Of a DNA stretch of 64,000 bases, positions 30,683 through 40,184 are shown in pieces. The first letter of the stretch is position 1. Every line of letters begins with the position of its first letter. The notes under the pieces are model-generated. The model did no database searches. It was not told the origin of the DNA and saw nothing but the letters and a program-made list of their open reading frames with translations. The stretch comes from an uncultured Clostridia bacterium (GTDB lineage Bacteria; Bacillota; Clostridia; Christensenellales; CAG-314): positions 1-64,000 of the forward strand of contig CANQPI010000003.1 in assembly GCA_947625725.1 (NCBI GenBank), read 5' to 3'. A program made the position numbers and the translations under genes.

Positions 30683-32605
30683 ATGAAAAAATTTCTATCC
30701 GTATCGTTAGCGGCGATACTTGTTTTGACTTGTTTCATAGCGGTCGGCTGCAATTTCGGCGGCATTGCGATCAAAGTGTTTTTGCATCACTATGACGATT
30801 TCGATACGACAAAAATAATCATCTACGACAGCGACAAGGATCTTCCCACGCCGACGCGCGTCGGCTATGCCTTTGGCGGTTGGTATCTCGACGACGACGG
30901 CAACGAGGCGTTTGTCCCGCACACCGAGATGACGCGGAGTTTTCACCTGTACGCCAAGTGGGAACCGCAAACGCTTGTCGGATCGCACACGGAGCATGTC
31001 TTTGACAGTTATTTTATGTACGGGGAGTGCAGTTACAGCGATTGCAACGTGGTGAGCAGAGCGAAAGGCAACCGAATTTACGACAATATGTACAACTACA
31101 CAAAGTCCAAAGGGGAGGAAATATCATCTCACTACAATGATTGTGTGGCGGCTCTCAACGGCACGCTCAGTCGGTTTGTCGAAGCCTTTGACGTCTACTC
31201 GCAGGATCTGGATTACCTCGACGGGCAGTACTATTGGGCAACCCTGTACTACGACGTGCGCAATATGAGTTACGATACGATAGCAACCGTCTACGATACC
31301 CATTTCGCCAATTACTACGGACTGTTTATCGACGCGGACGAACGTTTCGGCGACGAATTTTGGGAGGCATGCGGCGAGGACAGAGAAGAAACCCTCTATT
31401 GGGCGGAGATATATTCCGGCGCGGATGACTTCGGAGTAAACGACGCCTTGCAAGCATACGAAAACGCAATGAGCGGTTATCGCGCGCCTACGACCGAAAG
31501 GCTCAACACTCTTTACAAAAATCTGGTAACGGCTTACAACAAGGAAGCCGCCCACTACGGATATGACAATTACATCGAGTACGCCTACAAAGAGGTGTAC
31601 AATCGCGAGTACGACCCCTCGCAGACGGCGCAAATGCGCGCTTACGTCAAGCAGTACATTGCCCCCGCGTTGGCGACGGTTTCCGACAAATTGGATCGGC
31701 TCACCGTTAGCGGCGCGAGCAAAACTCTGTACAACACGTTGATGAGCGGATCGATCGTGAGCAGTTCTCCCAACAAGGACGCCGTCAACTATATCGGCAA
31801 CTACTTCAAGTGGCTGACAAATTCCAACGCCGACAAACCCATAGATTTTTATACCGCCGTCAACGAAATGTTTTGCAACGGCAATTACTTTACGGGCAGC
31901 GGCGAGGGCGCTTATACCATGTGGATACCCAACGACAACATGGCTACCGTGTACGTGCAAAAAAGCAGCGACTATGACAACGCGTTTACGTTTGTACACG
32001 AGTTCGGTCACTATTACGAAAGTTATCACAACGGCGGTTTGGCTTTGAGTTACGACCACGAAGAAACGCACAGTCAAGGCAACGAAATGCTTTTCCTCGC
32101 TTGGCTCAAAGAAAACACCTCCGCAGCGGTTCGTAACGGCATGACCATGGTGGAGTTGGAACAGTTGTACAACATGCTGTGGACGGTGTGCATGTCCTCG
32201 GCGGTGGATGAGTTGGAACAGGCGGCTTACACGGGTAGTTACAACGGCAAAACCGTCACAGGCGGCTATCACGCGTTGTTCGGCGAAATTTTGGACACTT
32301 ATGGAACCGCGGCGGATATTTTGCAAAATGACAACGACTATTGGTATTACGTGGCGTTTGACAATGCGGTGTACTACATTTCCTACGCAATGAGCGCGTT
32401 GCCCAGCGTGGAACTGTACACTCTTGCGGAAAGCGAAGGGTTGCAAACCGCGCGCGACACCTATTTCAAGTTGTTTACCTACTGCGAAGATACGGTTCGA
32501 ATGGCGACCTACACTTACAGCGACGTGTTGGAATTTTGCGGTTTGGACAGTCCGTTTGACATTGCGCTGTATCAACAAATAAGTAACTATGTAAATCAAC
32601 TGTGA
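30683..32605 (+). CDS. Secreted lipoprotein, M3-like (HEFGH) metallopeptidase with one N-terminal InlB-type repeat
   Basis: Lipobox VLTCFIAVGCNFG; FGGWYLDDDGNEAF repeat; FVHEFGHYYE and downstream DHEETHSQGNEMLF. Confidence 0.82.
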   Translation: MKKFLSVSLAAILVLTCFIAVGCNFGGIAIKVFLHHYDDFDTTKIIIYDSDKDLPTPTRVGYAFGGWYLDDDGNEAFVPHTEMTRSFHLYAKWEPQTLVGSHTEHVFDSYFMYGECSYSDCNVVSRAKGNRIYDNMYNYTKSKGEEISSHYNDCVAALNGTLSRFVEAFDVYSQDLDYLDGQYYWATLYYDVRNMSYDTIATVYDTHFANYYGLFIDADERFGDEFWEACGEDREETLYWAEIYSGADDFGVNDALQAYENAMSGYRAPTTERLNTLYKNLVTAYNKEAAHYGYDNYIEYAYKEVYNREYDPSQTAQMRAYVKQYIAPALATVSDKLDRLTVSGASKTLYNTLMSGSIVSSSPNKDAVNYIGNYFKWLTNSNADKPIDFYTAVNEMFCNGNYFTGSGEGAYTMWIPNDNMATVYVQKSSDYDNAFTFVHEFGHYYESYHNGGLALSYDHEETHSQGNEMLFLAWLKENTSAAVRNGMTMVELEQLYNMLWTVCMSSAVDELEQAAYTGSYNGKTVTGGYHALFGEILDTYGTAADILQNDNDYWYYVAFDNAVYYISYAMSALPSVELYTLAESEGLQTARDTYFKLFTYCEDTVRMATYTYSDVLEFCGLDSPFDIALYQQISNYVNQL

Positions 32606-32618
32606 ACATATCGACAAT

Positions 32619-32645
32619 AAACGGCTTTTGGAAGCCGTTTTTTGT
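32619..32645 (+). terminator. Rho-independent terminator
   Basis: AAACGGCTT-TTGG-AAGCCGTTT followed by T-run. Confidence 0.8.
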
Positions 32646-32674
32646 TACATTGTTTTGCCGCGGGACAAAAAACA

Positions 32675-32703
32675 TTGACAAGTTATAATTATAGTATTAG
32701 AAT
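32675..32703 (+). promoter_or_regulatory. Promoter TTGACA-N17-TAGAAT
   Basis: Consensus -35, 17-bp spacer; -10 region TAGAATAGA resembles that at 30650. Confidence 0.75.
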
Positions 32704-32733
32704 AGACTAAATATCTTTCAAAGGGGAGGGCTT

Positions 32734-35526
32734 ATGAAAAGGATATTGGCATTTACGCTTGCGTTTGCGTTTGTTTTTGTCTTTTTTGCCGCCGTTGCAT
32801 GCAACGTACAGCGGCAAGTAACGGTGTATTTGCATGACTATGACCAAAGCGGCTCTCCAAAGCAATGGAAGTACAACCCCGACGTCGATTTGCCCGCTCC
32901 TCCGACTCGACAAGGTTATGTTTTCGAGGGGTGGTTTACGGACGAGGAGCATACCGAGCCTTTTGTCCCCGACAAGACTGCTACGACGGATTTCCATTTG
33001 TACGCCAAATGGAGCAAAACGGCGCATATCGTAACGTTGATATTCGACGACGGCAAAACGCCCGATCAGACTTTGACCGTTTTGGACGGAATGTCCGCAA
33101 CGCCGCCCGATCCGCAGCGGGACAACTACCGTTTTGACGGTTGGTATTTCGAGGATAGCCCCGCAACGCAATATACCGAACAACCCATTACGAGGGACGT
33201 AGTCTTGTTTGCCAAGTGGACTCCGACCGCGCCGCCCGTAAAGCATACGATCACTTTGGTGTGCAACGACGGTCAAACGCCCGACCGCACAGTAGTCGCG
33301 GAGGAGGGACGGAGCGCGACCCTGCCCGTTTTGAGCAGAAACGGCTACTCTTTTGACGGATGGTACTTTGCGCAGACGTTTGCGGATTCCGAGCAATATA
33401 CGGATCAACCGATAAATACAGACGTCGCTCTCTACGCAAAGTGGACGGCGACGGGGCAAACGTCGCAGTACAGCGTTACGTTTGTATTTTTCGGCAACAG
33501 CAAGAGCGTAAAGTACGTCGAAACGGGCAGTGCCGTCGAAACTCCCGTCAACCCCACTCGCACGGGATACAACTTTGCAGGGTGGTTTTGCGACGCGGAG
33601 TTCAATTCGGAGTACGCCGACCAAGCGATAGAACACGACGTCACTCTCTACGCCAAGTGGACGTCCAAGCCGTGCGTAACGCTCAAATTCCTGGACGGCG
33701 CAACGGAGGACAAAACGGTGTACTTTTCCGTCGGACAAACGCCGATCCTGCCCCAAGATCCCACTCGCTCCGGTTACAATTTCGTGGCGTGGTTTGTGGA
33801 CGCCGAATGTACGCGGGAGTATGTTCCCGCACCCGCAACCGAGAGTTTTGTGCTGTACGCAAAGTGGGCTACGCAACACGACGAGCATGTTTTTGACAGT
33901 TACTTTATGTTTGTGGAATGTAGTTACGAGGGGTGTCACGTTCTGGGCAGAGCCAACGGCGACCGCTTGTACGACAATATGTGCGATTTCGACGCAACCA
34001 AACGAACTAGTATCAATTCTCACTACAACGCGTGTCGGAATGCGCTTAGCCAAACGGCGGAATCGTTCGTTCGGGCGTTGGAAGTATTTGAGGAAGATTT
34101 GAACTATCTTACGGGTCAGTACTATTGGGCTACGCTGTACAACAATGTGGAGTCTTTCAACTATGCGTCCGTCATCAATTGTTACAACGAAAATTTCAGC
34201 AGATATTATCGGCTGTTTATCGAGGCGAACCAAGTTTTTGCCGACGAGTTTTGGTCGCTTTACGGCGAGGACGGCGAGGAAGTTCTCGCTTATGTCGAGG
34301 CTTATTTCAACACGAACGACAGCGAAGTAGAGGAGATACTTGCGGAATACTCCCAAGCGTTGAACGGTTGGTACGGACCGAATATCGGCACGATCAACGG
34401 GCTCTACGGCAGGCTGGTAAACGCTTACAACCGCGAGGCGCAGGAATACGGCTACTCCAACTACATCGAGTATGCCTACAAAGAGGTTTACAACCGCGAG
34501 TACTCGCCGTCGGATACCGAGCAAATGCACGCCAACGTCAAGCGGTTTATTGCTCCCGCGTTGACGGAGGTACACAACAAATTGAACAGGACGTCTGCGG
34601 GCGACAGCGAAAACCGCAATTTTTACAGCGAACTCAGCGACGGCAACATTGTGGGAAACGATCCGTCGCAACTTGCCACCAATTACGTGGGAGAGTATTT
34701 CAAGTGGCTCAACGCCAACAACGAAACTGCAAAAAACATAGATTTTTATTCGGCGGTCAACGATATGTTCCGCGTGGGCAACTACTTTGTCGGCAACGGC
34801 GAGGGAGCGTACACAATGTACGTGCCCTACAACGATGTTGCGGCTATCTATGTGCAACGCGACAGTTACTACGACGTTTATGACAACGCGTTTACGTTTG
34901 TACACGAATTCGGTCATTACTACAACTACCTGTACAACGGCGAAAAGTATCTCAGTTACGACCATGACGAAACGCACAGTCAAGGCGACGAAATGCTGTT
35001 TCTCGCTTGGCTCAAAGTCAACAAACCGCAATCGGTTTCCGCAGGTATGACGCAGTTGGAACTTAGTCAGTTGGAAAACATTCTGCGCACGATCTGTATT
35101 GCGGCGGCGGTGGACGAATTGGAACAAGCCGCTTATACGGGCGAGTACCGAGGAAACGCCGTTTCGTCCGATTATCACGCTCTTTTCGGTGAAATTTTGG
35201 ATAGTTACGGAACGGAAGCCGCCGCCCTGCTCAAAGCCAACGGCAATCAATCGTATTGGTATTACGTTGCGTTTACAAACGCCGTGTACTACATTTCCTA
35301 CGCAATGAGCGCATTGCCCGCGGTGGAACTGTACACCGTCGCGCAAAACGACGGGTTGGAAGCCGCGCGCGATACCTATTTCAAATTGTTTACGTATTGC
35401 AACGACGACCAACGCATGGAAAACTACTCTTATACCGACGTGCTGACGTACTGCGGCTTGGACAGCCCCTTTGAGAACGTTATCTATACCAACATAGCCG
35501 ACTACGTTGACAGCCTGTGCCGCTAA
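32734..35526 (+). CDS. Secreted lipoprotein, M3-like (HEFGH) metallopeptidase with multiple InlB-type repeats; paralog of 30683-32605
   Basis: Lipobox VFFAAVACNVQ; about five GW-type repeats (EGWFTDEEH, DGWYFEDS, DGWYFAQT, AGWFCDAEF, VAWFVDAEC); FVHEFGHYYN. Confidence 0.82.
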   Translation: MKRILAFTLAFAFVFVFFAAVACNVQRQVTVYLHDYDQSGSPKQWKYNPDVDLPAPPTRQGYVFEGWFTDEEHTEPFVPDKTATTDFHLYAKWSKTAHIVTLIFDDGKTPDQTLTVLDGMSATPPDPQRDNYRFDGWYFEDSPATQYTEQPITRDVVLFAKWTPTAPPVKHTITLVCNDGQTPDRTVVAEEGRSATLPVLSRNGYSFDGWYFAQTFADSEQYTDQPINTDVALYAKWTATGQTSQYSVTFVFFGNSKSVKYVETGSAVETPVNPTRTGYNFAGWFCDAEFNSEYADQAIEHDVTLYAKWTSKPCVTLKFLDGATEDKTVYFSVGQTPILPQDPTRSGYNFVAWFVDAECTREYVPAPATESFVLYAKWATQHDEHVFDSYFMFVECSYEGCHVLGRANGDRLYDNMCDFDATKRTSINSHYNACRNALSQTAESFVRALEVFEEDLNYLTGQYYWATLYNNVESFNYASVINCYNENFSRYYRLFIEANQVFADEFWSLYGEDGEEVLAYVEAYFNTNDSEVEEILAEYSQALNGWYGPNIGTINGLYGRLVNAYNREAQEYGYSNYIEYAYKEVYNREYSPSDTEQMHANVKRFIAPALTEVHNKLNRTSAGDSENRNFYSELSDGNIVGNDPSQLATNYVGEYFKWLNANNETAKNIDFYSAVNDMFRVGNYFVGNGEGAYTMYVPYNDVAAIYVQRDSYYDVYDNAFTFVHEFGHYYNYLYNGEKYLSYDHDETHSQGDEMLFLAWLKVNKPQSVSAGMTQLELSQLENILRTICIAAAVDELEQAAYTGEYRGNAVSSDYHALFGEILDSYGTEAAALLKANGNQSYWYYVAFTNAVYYISYAMSALPAVELYTVAQNDGLEAARDTYFKLFTYCNDDQRMENYSYTDVLTYCGLDSPFENVIYTNIADYVDSLCR

Positions 35527-35573
35527 TTTGCCGAGCAACGCAGTTGCGAACGCCACCAAGTCGTCGATACCTA

Positions 35574-35615
35574 CAACAGTGGATATGGTATGGGCAACAG
35601 TGGATATGGTATGGG
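35574..35615. repeat. Tandem duplication of 21 bp, CAACAGTGGATATGGTATGGG x2
   Basis: Two exact adjacent copies read from sequence. Confidence 0.9.
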
Positions 35616-35635
35616 GGCTTTTAAAAATTTGACTA

Positions 35636-35664
35636 TTGACATTCAATAGAAACCGCATTACAAT
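35636..35664 (+). promoter_or_regulatory. Promoter TTGACA-N17-TACAAT at the left edge of the AT-rich island
   Basis: Consensus elements upstream of ORF 35730. Confidence 0.7.
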
Positions 35665-35729
35665 ATATTGTGTCATTAGTTCTTTAAACAACTATATGCA
35701 CAATTACTCGGAGAACAAAGGAGAATTTT

Positions 35730-36182
35730 ATGAATAACTTTGACGAAGTAACAACTGTTATGAAACAAATTGAAACTTTATCTGTCACCTTGGGACACCC
35801 GATTTTGTCCACTGATTACTATGTGGAGGATTTGGGTTGCAAACATCAATGGCCCAAGCAATTACCCAAAGGGTATATAGCCGTATATTTCTTCTTTGAG
35901 GGGGATGTTGCGCTTAAAATAGGCAAGGCTAATGCCAAATCAAAAGCACGTTTTACCAGTCAACATTATAGAATCAATACAACAAAAAGTACTCTTGCAA
36001 AATCATTGATGAACGATTCGGATCGTCATTTTGATGATGCTGGTGAAGTTAAGAATTGGATGTTAAACAATTTACAACGTATCAATGTTTTGATTAAAGA
36101 AGATAAAGGAAAGGCGGCTACGGAACTTGTTGAGGCAATTATGCATTATAGGTTTAGACCGACATACGAAGGTTCAATATAA
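35730..36182 (+). CDS. GIY-YIG nuclease-like protein
   Basis: GYIAVYFFFEGDVALKIGKANAKSKARFTSQHYRINTTKSTLAKSL; RBS aaaggaga. Confidence 0.65.
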   Translation: MNNFDEVTTVMKQIETLSVTLGHPILSTDYYVEDLGCKHQWPKQLPKGYIAVYFFFEGDVALKIGKANAKSKARFTSQHYRINTTKSTLAKSLMNDSDRHFDDAGEVKNWMLNNLQRINVLIKEDKGKAATELVEAIMHYRFRPTYEGSI

Positions 36183-36290
36183 AATTTTCGGTAGCTAATA
36201 ATTTAAGCAATTCGGCTGTTTATGCAAAAGATACCATTACGATCAGTAGGTTAAGAAAACTTTACCGAGGGAAGAAATTGTACCATTCAA

Positions 36291-36824
36291 ATGGAAGTAG
36301 ATTTTAACAGAAAAAGAATTGTCATTAAAGCGCCTATTTTGACCAGCAATGACTACATTGCTGGTTTTGTTAATGACCTCATCCGAAAGTTTCAGCAGGC
36401 CGGTTTTGAGCCGATTTTGTTCGCAGGCAATACAAAAGAAACTAAACTTTGTCATTGTATTAAAGCCAACTTGACATTTGCAAACCCGCGTGAACTTGTA
36501 AGCCAAATGGTGTCGGCAGCAAAGGAACACAATGCAATTATAGTAAGTAGTGCGGGATTTGACGATACCGTAGGGGATTATATCAGGCTGGAAACCTTGT
36601 TGGATATTATCGATCAAACCGACGCGCTCAAAGATATTAGGCTCATTTTTGTGATAGAGGTGAGTCATTTGACAAAACCTTTTTTGAGCGGGACGATCGG
36701 CTATTTTTTCCAACCTACACCTCAACAAATATTGGATTCTGAAAAATTCGATTCTTTTTGTGAAAAAAGAAACTATCGCGTTATCACTATAGGCAATGAA
36801 TATTTTGCTAATGACACTAAATAA
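36291..36824 (+). CDS. Hypothetical protein in AT-rich island
   Basis: Long ORF in same orientation; weak RBS; no recognised family. Confidence 0.6.
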   Translation: MEVDFNRKRIVIKAPILTSNDYIAGFVNDLIRKFQQAGFEPILFAGNTKETKLCHCIKANLTFANPRELVSQMVSAAKEHNAIIVSSAGFDDTVGDYIRLETLLDIIDQTDALKDIRLIFVIEVSHLTKPFLSGTIGYFFQPTPQQILDSEKFDSFCEKRNYRVITIGNEYFANDTK

Positions 36825-36844
36825 GAGAATTTAAGGATAAAAAA

Positions 36845-37540
36845 ATGAAAAAAAGAATTGTTTTTGAATATTCATGGGAATCAAAAAAATACCATGCAGA
36901 AAATCCCAATCATAAAGGGCTATTGGGCTCAATTTATGACTATGGTATGGATGAATATGAAATTTTGGCTATGGTTACAGATACCAACGTTATCAGTAAC
37001 GATTTTTCGACACAATTAACATGCTTGTTTAAAATTTTAGAAGCAAACAGACCTTTGTTTTTTGAATATTGCGCCTATTTGGAAGCCAACAAGGAAATTG
37101 AAATTCCGCTTCCCAACGACGAAAATATTTTGCATGATCAAAAGCTTCTTACAGAATATTGGAACAGAGAAGCGTTTATTTTGGCATGTCAGATACTTAT
37201 ACAAAAACTGTTGGATAATAATAGCGCCACGTCAGAGAATACAACGTTATTGTATGCAATACTAGAAGTTGGGAAGAGAATGGATGTCCCTGTTCGGATA
37301 GATAACGACGTTTTTAATGGTTTGTTCAATGGAGAAACCGGATGGAATTATAGCAAGTTTTTCGTTCTCGGCGAAAATTTAATAAATTTCCCACATCCTA
37401 TAATTTTTGAACATTTTGTACTACAATATTGCAGATACGCCGTGGACATTAGAGATCGTAGCGAAGAAAGATATCAAGATTTGCTAAACGATTCGGCAAA
37501 CAAGCTAAATCTAAAAAACTATGTTGTTATGACCGACTGA
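36845..37540 (+). CDS. Hypothetical protein in AT-rich island
   Basis: ORF with upstream taaggata; no recognised family. Confidence 0.65.
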   Translation: MKKRIVFEYSWESKKYHAENPNHKGLLGSIYDYGMDEYEILAMVTDTNVISNDFSTQLTCLFKILEANRPLFFEYCAYLEANKEIEIPLPNDENILHDQKLLTEYWNREAFILACQILIQKLLDNNSATSENTTLLYAILEVGKRMDVPVRIDNDVFNGLFNGETGWNYSKFFVLGENLINFPHPIIFEHFVLQYCRYAVDIRDRSEERYQDLLNDSANKLNLKNYVVMTD

Positions 37541-37593
37541 TTGTTGACAATTTGGGGCAGTCATTACGGTTTTCAATTAAGGTAGGTATGCTT

Positions 37594-38313
37594 ATGATCC
37601 AAGCAGAAAAAGAATTTGAGGAACAACTCGGTTCGTTGGGGGATGATAAGACAGTATTTGACAGGGCTTTTGATTCTAAGAGAGCAATTGAAGTAGGGGA
37701 TTTAAGCGAAAAAATAAGAACTTTTGCGTTAATTCCAACAGATAATCCCCTCGGTATTTTTACCCAAGAGGAATGGCAAAGATTGAATTATCACGAGAAC
37801 TCCTCGACAAATCAAGAAAGTATAGCAGAACTCCAACAAAAGTTGTCAAAGGCAAAGGCTAAAAAGTATGACGGCGACAAGGTTATGGGCTATGGTGGTT
37901 TTGATTATGTAAATATTAAGGGCCACTATGAAAATCATGAGGTAAGTTATATGATTTTCAACCTTACCTTGGACGACGCAAAAGCCATAGCAAGGGCCTA
38001 TGGACAGGAGAGTTTCTTTTTTGGTATAGTATCAAGCGTTCCAAGTATAGTGCCAAGTCAAATTTTCTACTATAAGACTACTAACTCTTGTAGGTCTTAT
38101 AGGTTAATTGAGAGCGCCGACACCATAACTTATGTAAATGAGATCGAGGCTTTTCTTGCAAGGTTTGGAGTTCAATTCAAAATCAACATACAAGAATTTG
38201 TTGACAAGGTTTCTCCCGTAAAAAACCCTGTTGCTTTTGAAAATTCCTTTACAAGAGACACGTTCATAGGTCGAGGTTCTTCAAGAAGAGATTCAAGGAG
38301 AGGCCCCGATTGA
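37594..38313 (+). CDS. Hypothetical protein, phage-like small-protein character
   Basis: ORF; start uncertain (37552, 37588 or 37594); AIARAYGQESFFFGI segment. Confidence 0.6.
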   Translation: MIQAEKEFEEQLGSLGDDKTVFDRAFDSKRAIEVGDLSEKIRTFALIPTDNPLGIFTQEEWQRLNYHENSSTNQESIAELQQKLSKAKAKKYDGDKVMGYGGFDYVNIKGHYENHEVSYMIFNLTLDDAKAIARAYGQESFFFGIVSSVPSIVPSQIFYYKTTNSCRSYRLIESADTITYVNEIEAFLARFGVQFKINIQEFVDKVSPVKNPVAFENSFTRDTFIGRGSSRRDSRRGPD

Positions 38314-38329
38314 ATTTAGGAGTAATTTT

Positions 38330-39679
38330 ATGGAATTTACAGAGGTAGCACTTATCCATATAACCAATGGAAACGAATATTACGAGGTCAAGCAATCTGA
38401 CGGCCACAAGAAAAGAGGCACCTATAAAATAGGTGATGATTTTTGGTATGAAAACGAACTCCACCAACAACCTATATCAAAGAGTACAAAGACTTTGTTT
38501 GAAGCCGCCCATGATAAGTTTGTAAAACAGGTAATAAGGGCTAAAAATGGTCAGGACGATTATATAGTAGTGTCCATTGACAATTACTATGTCGCTTATA
38601 AAAGATTGCTCCAAAGGTCAACCTATGACTTTATATTAAGTTGTGATAGATACACTCGAATATTTACCAATACGACCATTTACGATTTTCAAAGGTCATT
38701 GATATTGCCTTCCGATTCCCCACAGGAAGAAAAAAGTAGGCTTGAAAAAGTAACCCACTCTCTATTGGAATCTGCCTTGTCTGCCAATGACCTTTATTTA
38801 GCCTATGCACTCAAAGAGTGTTTGGGTATCATTACCAAATTAGAAGCAGATTATCTATGGTCCACTGATGGAATATATCGTTTTGTTCCCGAAAACAAAA
38901 TTTATGATACGGGAGACCTTGAAATCCTTGGCGTCCAAAGCGGGACCTATACCTGTTCCTCTCGAACAGTAAATTTCACTTGTGATGTCAAAATCAATGG
39001 CATTGTATATAAAGCAATATGGAAACCAAAAGACACCAAATATTCTAAGAGCGGATATCCACCTTACAAGGTAGATCTAAATTCTAATCCCAATGAGTTG
39101 TTGATACTATCCAAAGTCTTTTATCGTAAAATCAAGATTAGTGATTTAGTAAAAGGGACGATTGATTCCATAGCCTGCAACAACTTGACAAGAACCTATA
39201 CCTTGTTTTTACCCATTACCCCCGATTCTCCCGAAAAGGGAAACAGGATAAAAGCAAAGGTAAGAAAGTTGGGATTTGGTATTAAGGAGTATATAGGTCG
39301 CTTCATAGAAAATGGTTCTACCATTGATGAACGAATCCTATTGGTCTTTGATATAACGATAAAGAAAGCAAAGGAATTAGGAAAAGAGTTTGGTCTATCC
39401 TCAATCATCTATAAAGACCAAGAGAGTTGTCGAGAGATATGTATAAGTACCTTTACCCGCATGGAAAAGGTCAATGACCAAGAGGTAACCAAAACCTACT
39501 ATCCCGATGACATTGTAAGAGTGTATCCTGACACCTATCTAAACGAGGATTTGATAAAAGAAATCCTGTTTACAAGACGAGGACCTGTTGGCGTGGACTT
39601 TGAGTTATACGAGGTAGAACAACCAAGACCAAGTTATTTCCAAGACAAAGAGCACGACAAAAAAGTGACCAACACATAG
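38330..39679 (+). CDS. Hypothetical protein, 449 aa, unknown
   Basis: Long AT-rich ORF, same orientation as the preceding gene, start just downstream of its stop. Confidence 0.65.
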   Translation: MEFTEVALIHITNGNEYYEVKQSDGHKKRGTYKIGDDFWYENELHQQPISKSTKTLFEAAHDKFVKQVIRAKNGQDDYIVVSIDNYYVAYKRLLQRSTYDFILSCDRYTRIFTNTTIYDFQRSLILPSDSPQEEKSRLEKVTHSLLESALSANDLYLAYALKECLGIITKLEADYLWSTDGIYRFVPENKIYDTGDLEILGVQSGTYTCSSRTVNFTCDVKINGIVYKAIWKPKDTKYSKSGYPPYKVDLNSNPNELLILSKVFYRKIKISDLVKGTIDSIACNNLTRTYTLFLPITPDSPEKGNRIKAKVRKLGFGIKEYIGRFIENGSTIDERILLVFDITIKKAKELGKEFGLSSIIYKDQESCREICISTFTRMEKVNDQEVTKTYYPDDIVRVYPDTYLNEDLIKEILFTRRGPVGVDFELYEVEQPRPSYFQDKEHDKKVTNT

Positions 39680-39941
39680 ATTTTACGATTTTTTGTAAAT
39701 TTCTATGGTTTTGTGGACTGCTGCAATCTAATCCTTAATAAAATGGGAATTGACCTAAAAGATTTACCGTTTTTTTAAAATTTTTGTATCAGCAACGCTC
39801 TTCTATGGCAAAATTATGGTAGTTCATGTAAATCTCCTTGTGTGTAAAACTTGTTCCAACTACCATTATACCGGAGACTTATATGAACTTCTTCTTTTTT
39901 CTTTGGGTGTTGCACTTGAAAGTATAATTCACTTCGGCGAC

Positions 39942-39970
39942 AAAAAGGCACCTCGTTAAAGGTGCCTTTT
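39942..39970. terminator. Hairpin terminator between island and tRNA-Thr
   Basis: AAAAAGGCACC-TCGTTAA-AGGTGCCTTTT; T-runs in both orientations. Confidence 0.8.
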
Positions 39971-39971
39971 G

Positions 39972-40047
39972 TGGAGCTACTAACCGGATTTGAACCGGTG
40001 ACCCCGTCCTTACCAAGGACGTGCTCTACCGACTGAGCCATAGTAGC
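39972..40047 (-). tRNA. tRNA-Thr (anticodon GGT), CCA encoded
   Basis: Minus strand GCTACTATGGCTCAGTCGGTAGAGCACGTCCTTGGTAAGGACGGGGTCACCGGTTCAAATCCGGTTAGTAGCTCCA; 7-bp acceptor, D, anticodon and T arms all pair. Confidence 0.96.
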
Positions 40048-40140
40048 ATATGCAAGCATTGTTAATTATATATTGTTTTGATTGTATTGTCAATAATTTG
40101 CAAATATAAAAATTTTTTGCATTTAGTCGCGCCGCCATTA

Positions 40141-40174
40141 AAAAAATCCCAAGTTTGTGCAACTTGGGATTTTT
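40141..40174 (-). terminator. Terminator downstream of mgtC-like gene
   Basis: AAAAAATCCCAAGTT-TGTGC-AACTTGGGATTTTT. Confidence 0.8.
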
Positions 40175-40184
40175 GCGCAAGTAA

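Noticed and set aside
32707-35691. 994-aa minus-strand ORF opposite the second M3-like peptidase
   Set aside because: Antisense shadow ORF produced by codon bias; the plus strand has promoter, RBS, lipobox and catalytic motif.
39814-40059. 81-aa minus-strand ORF MLAYATMAQSVEHVLGKDGVTGSNPVSSST...
   Set aside because: This is translation through the tRNA-Thr gene and its terminator.
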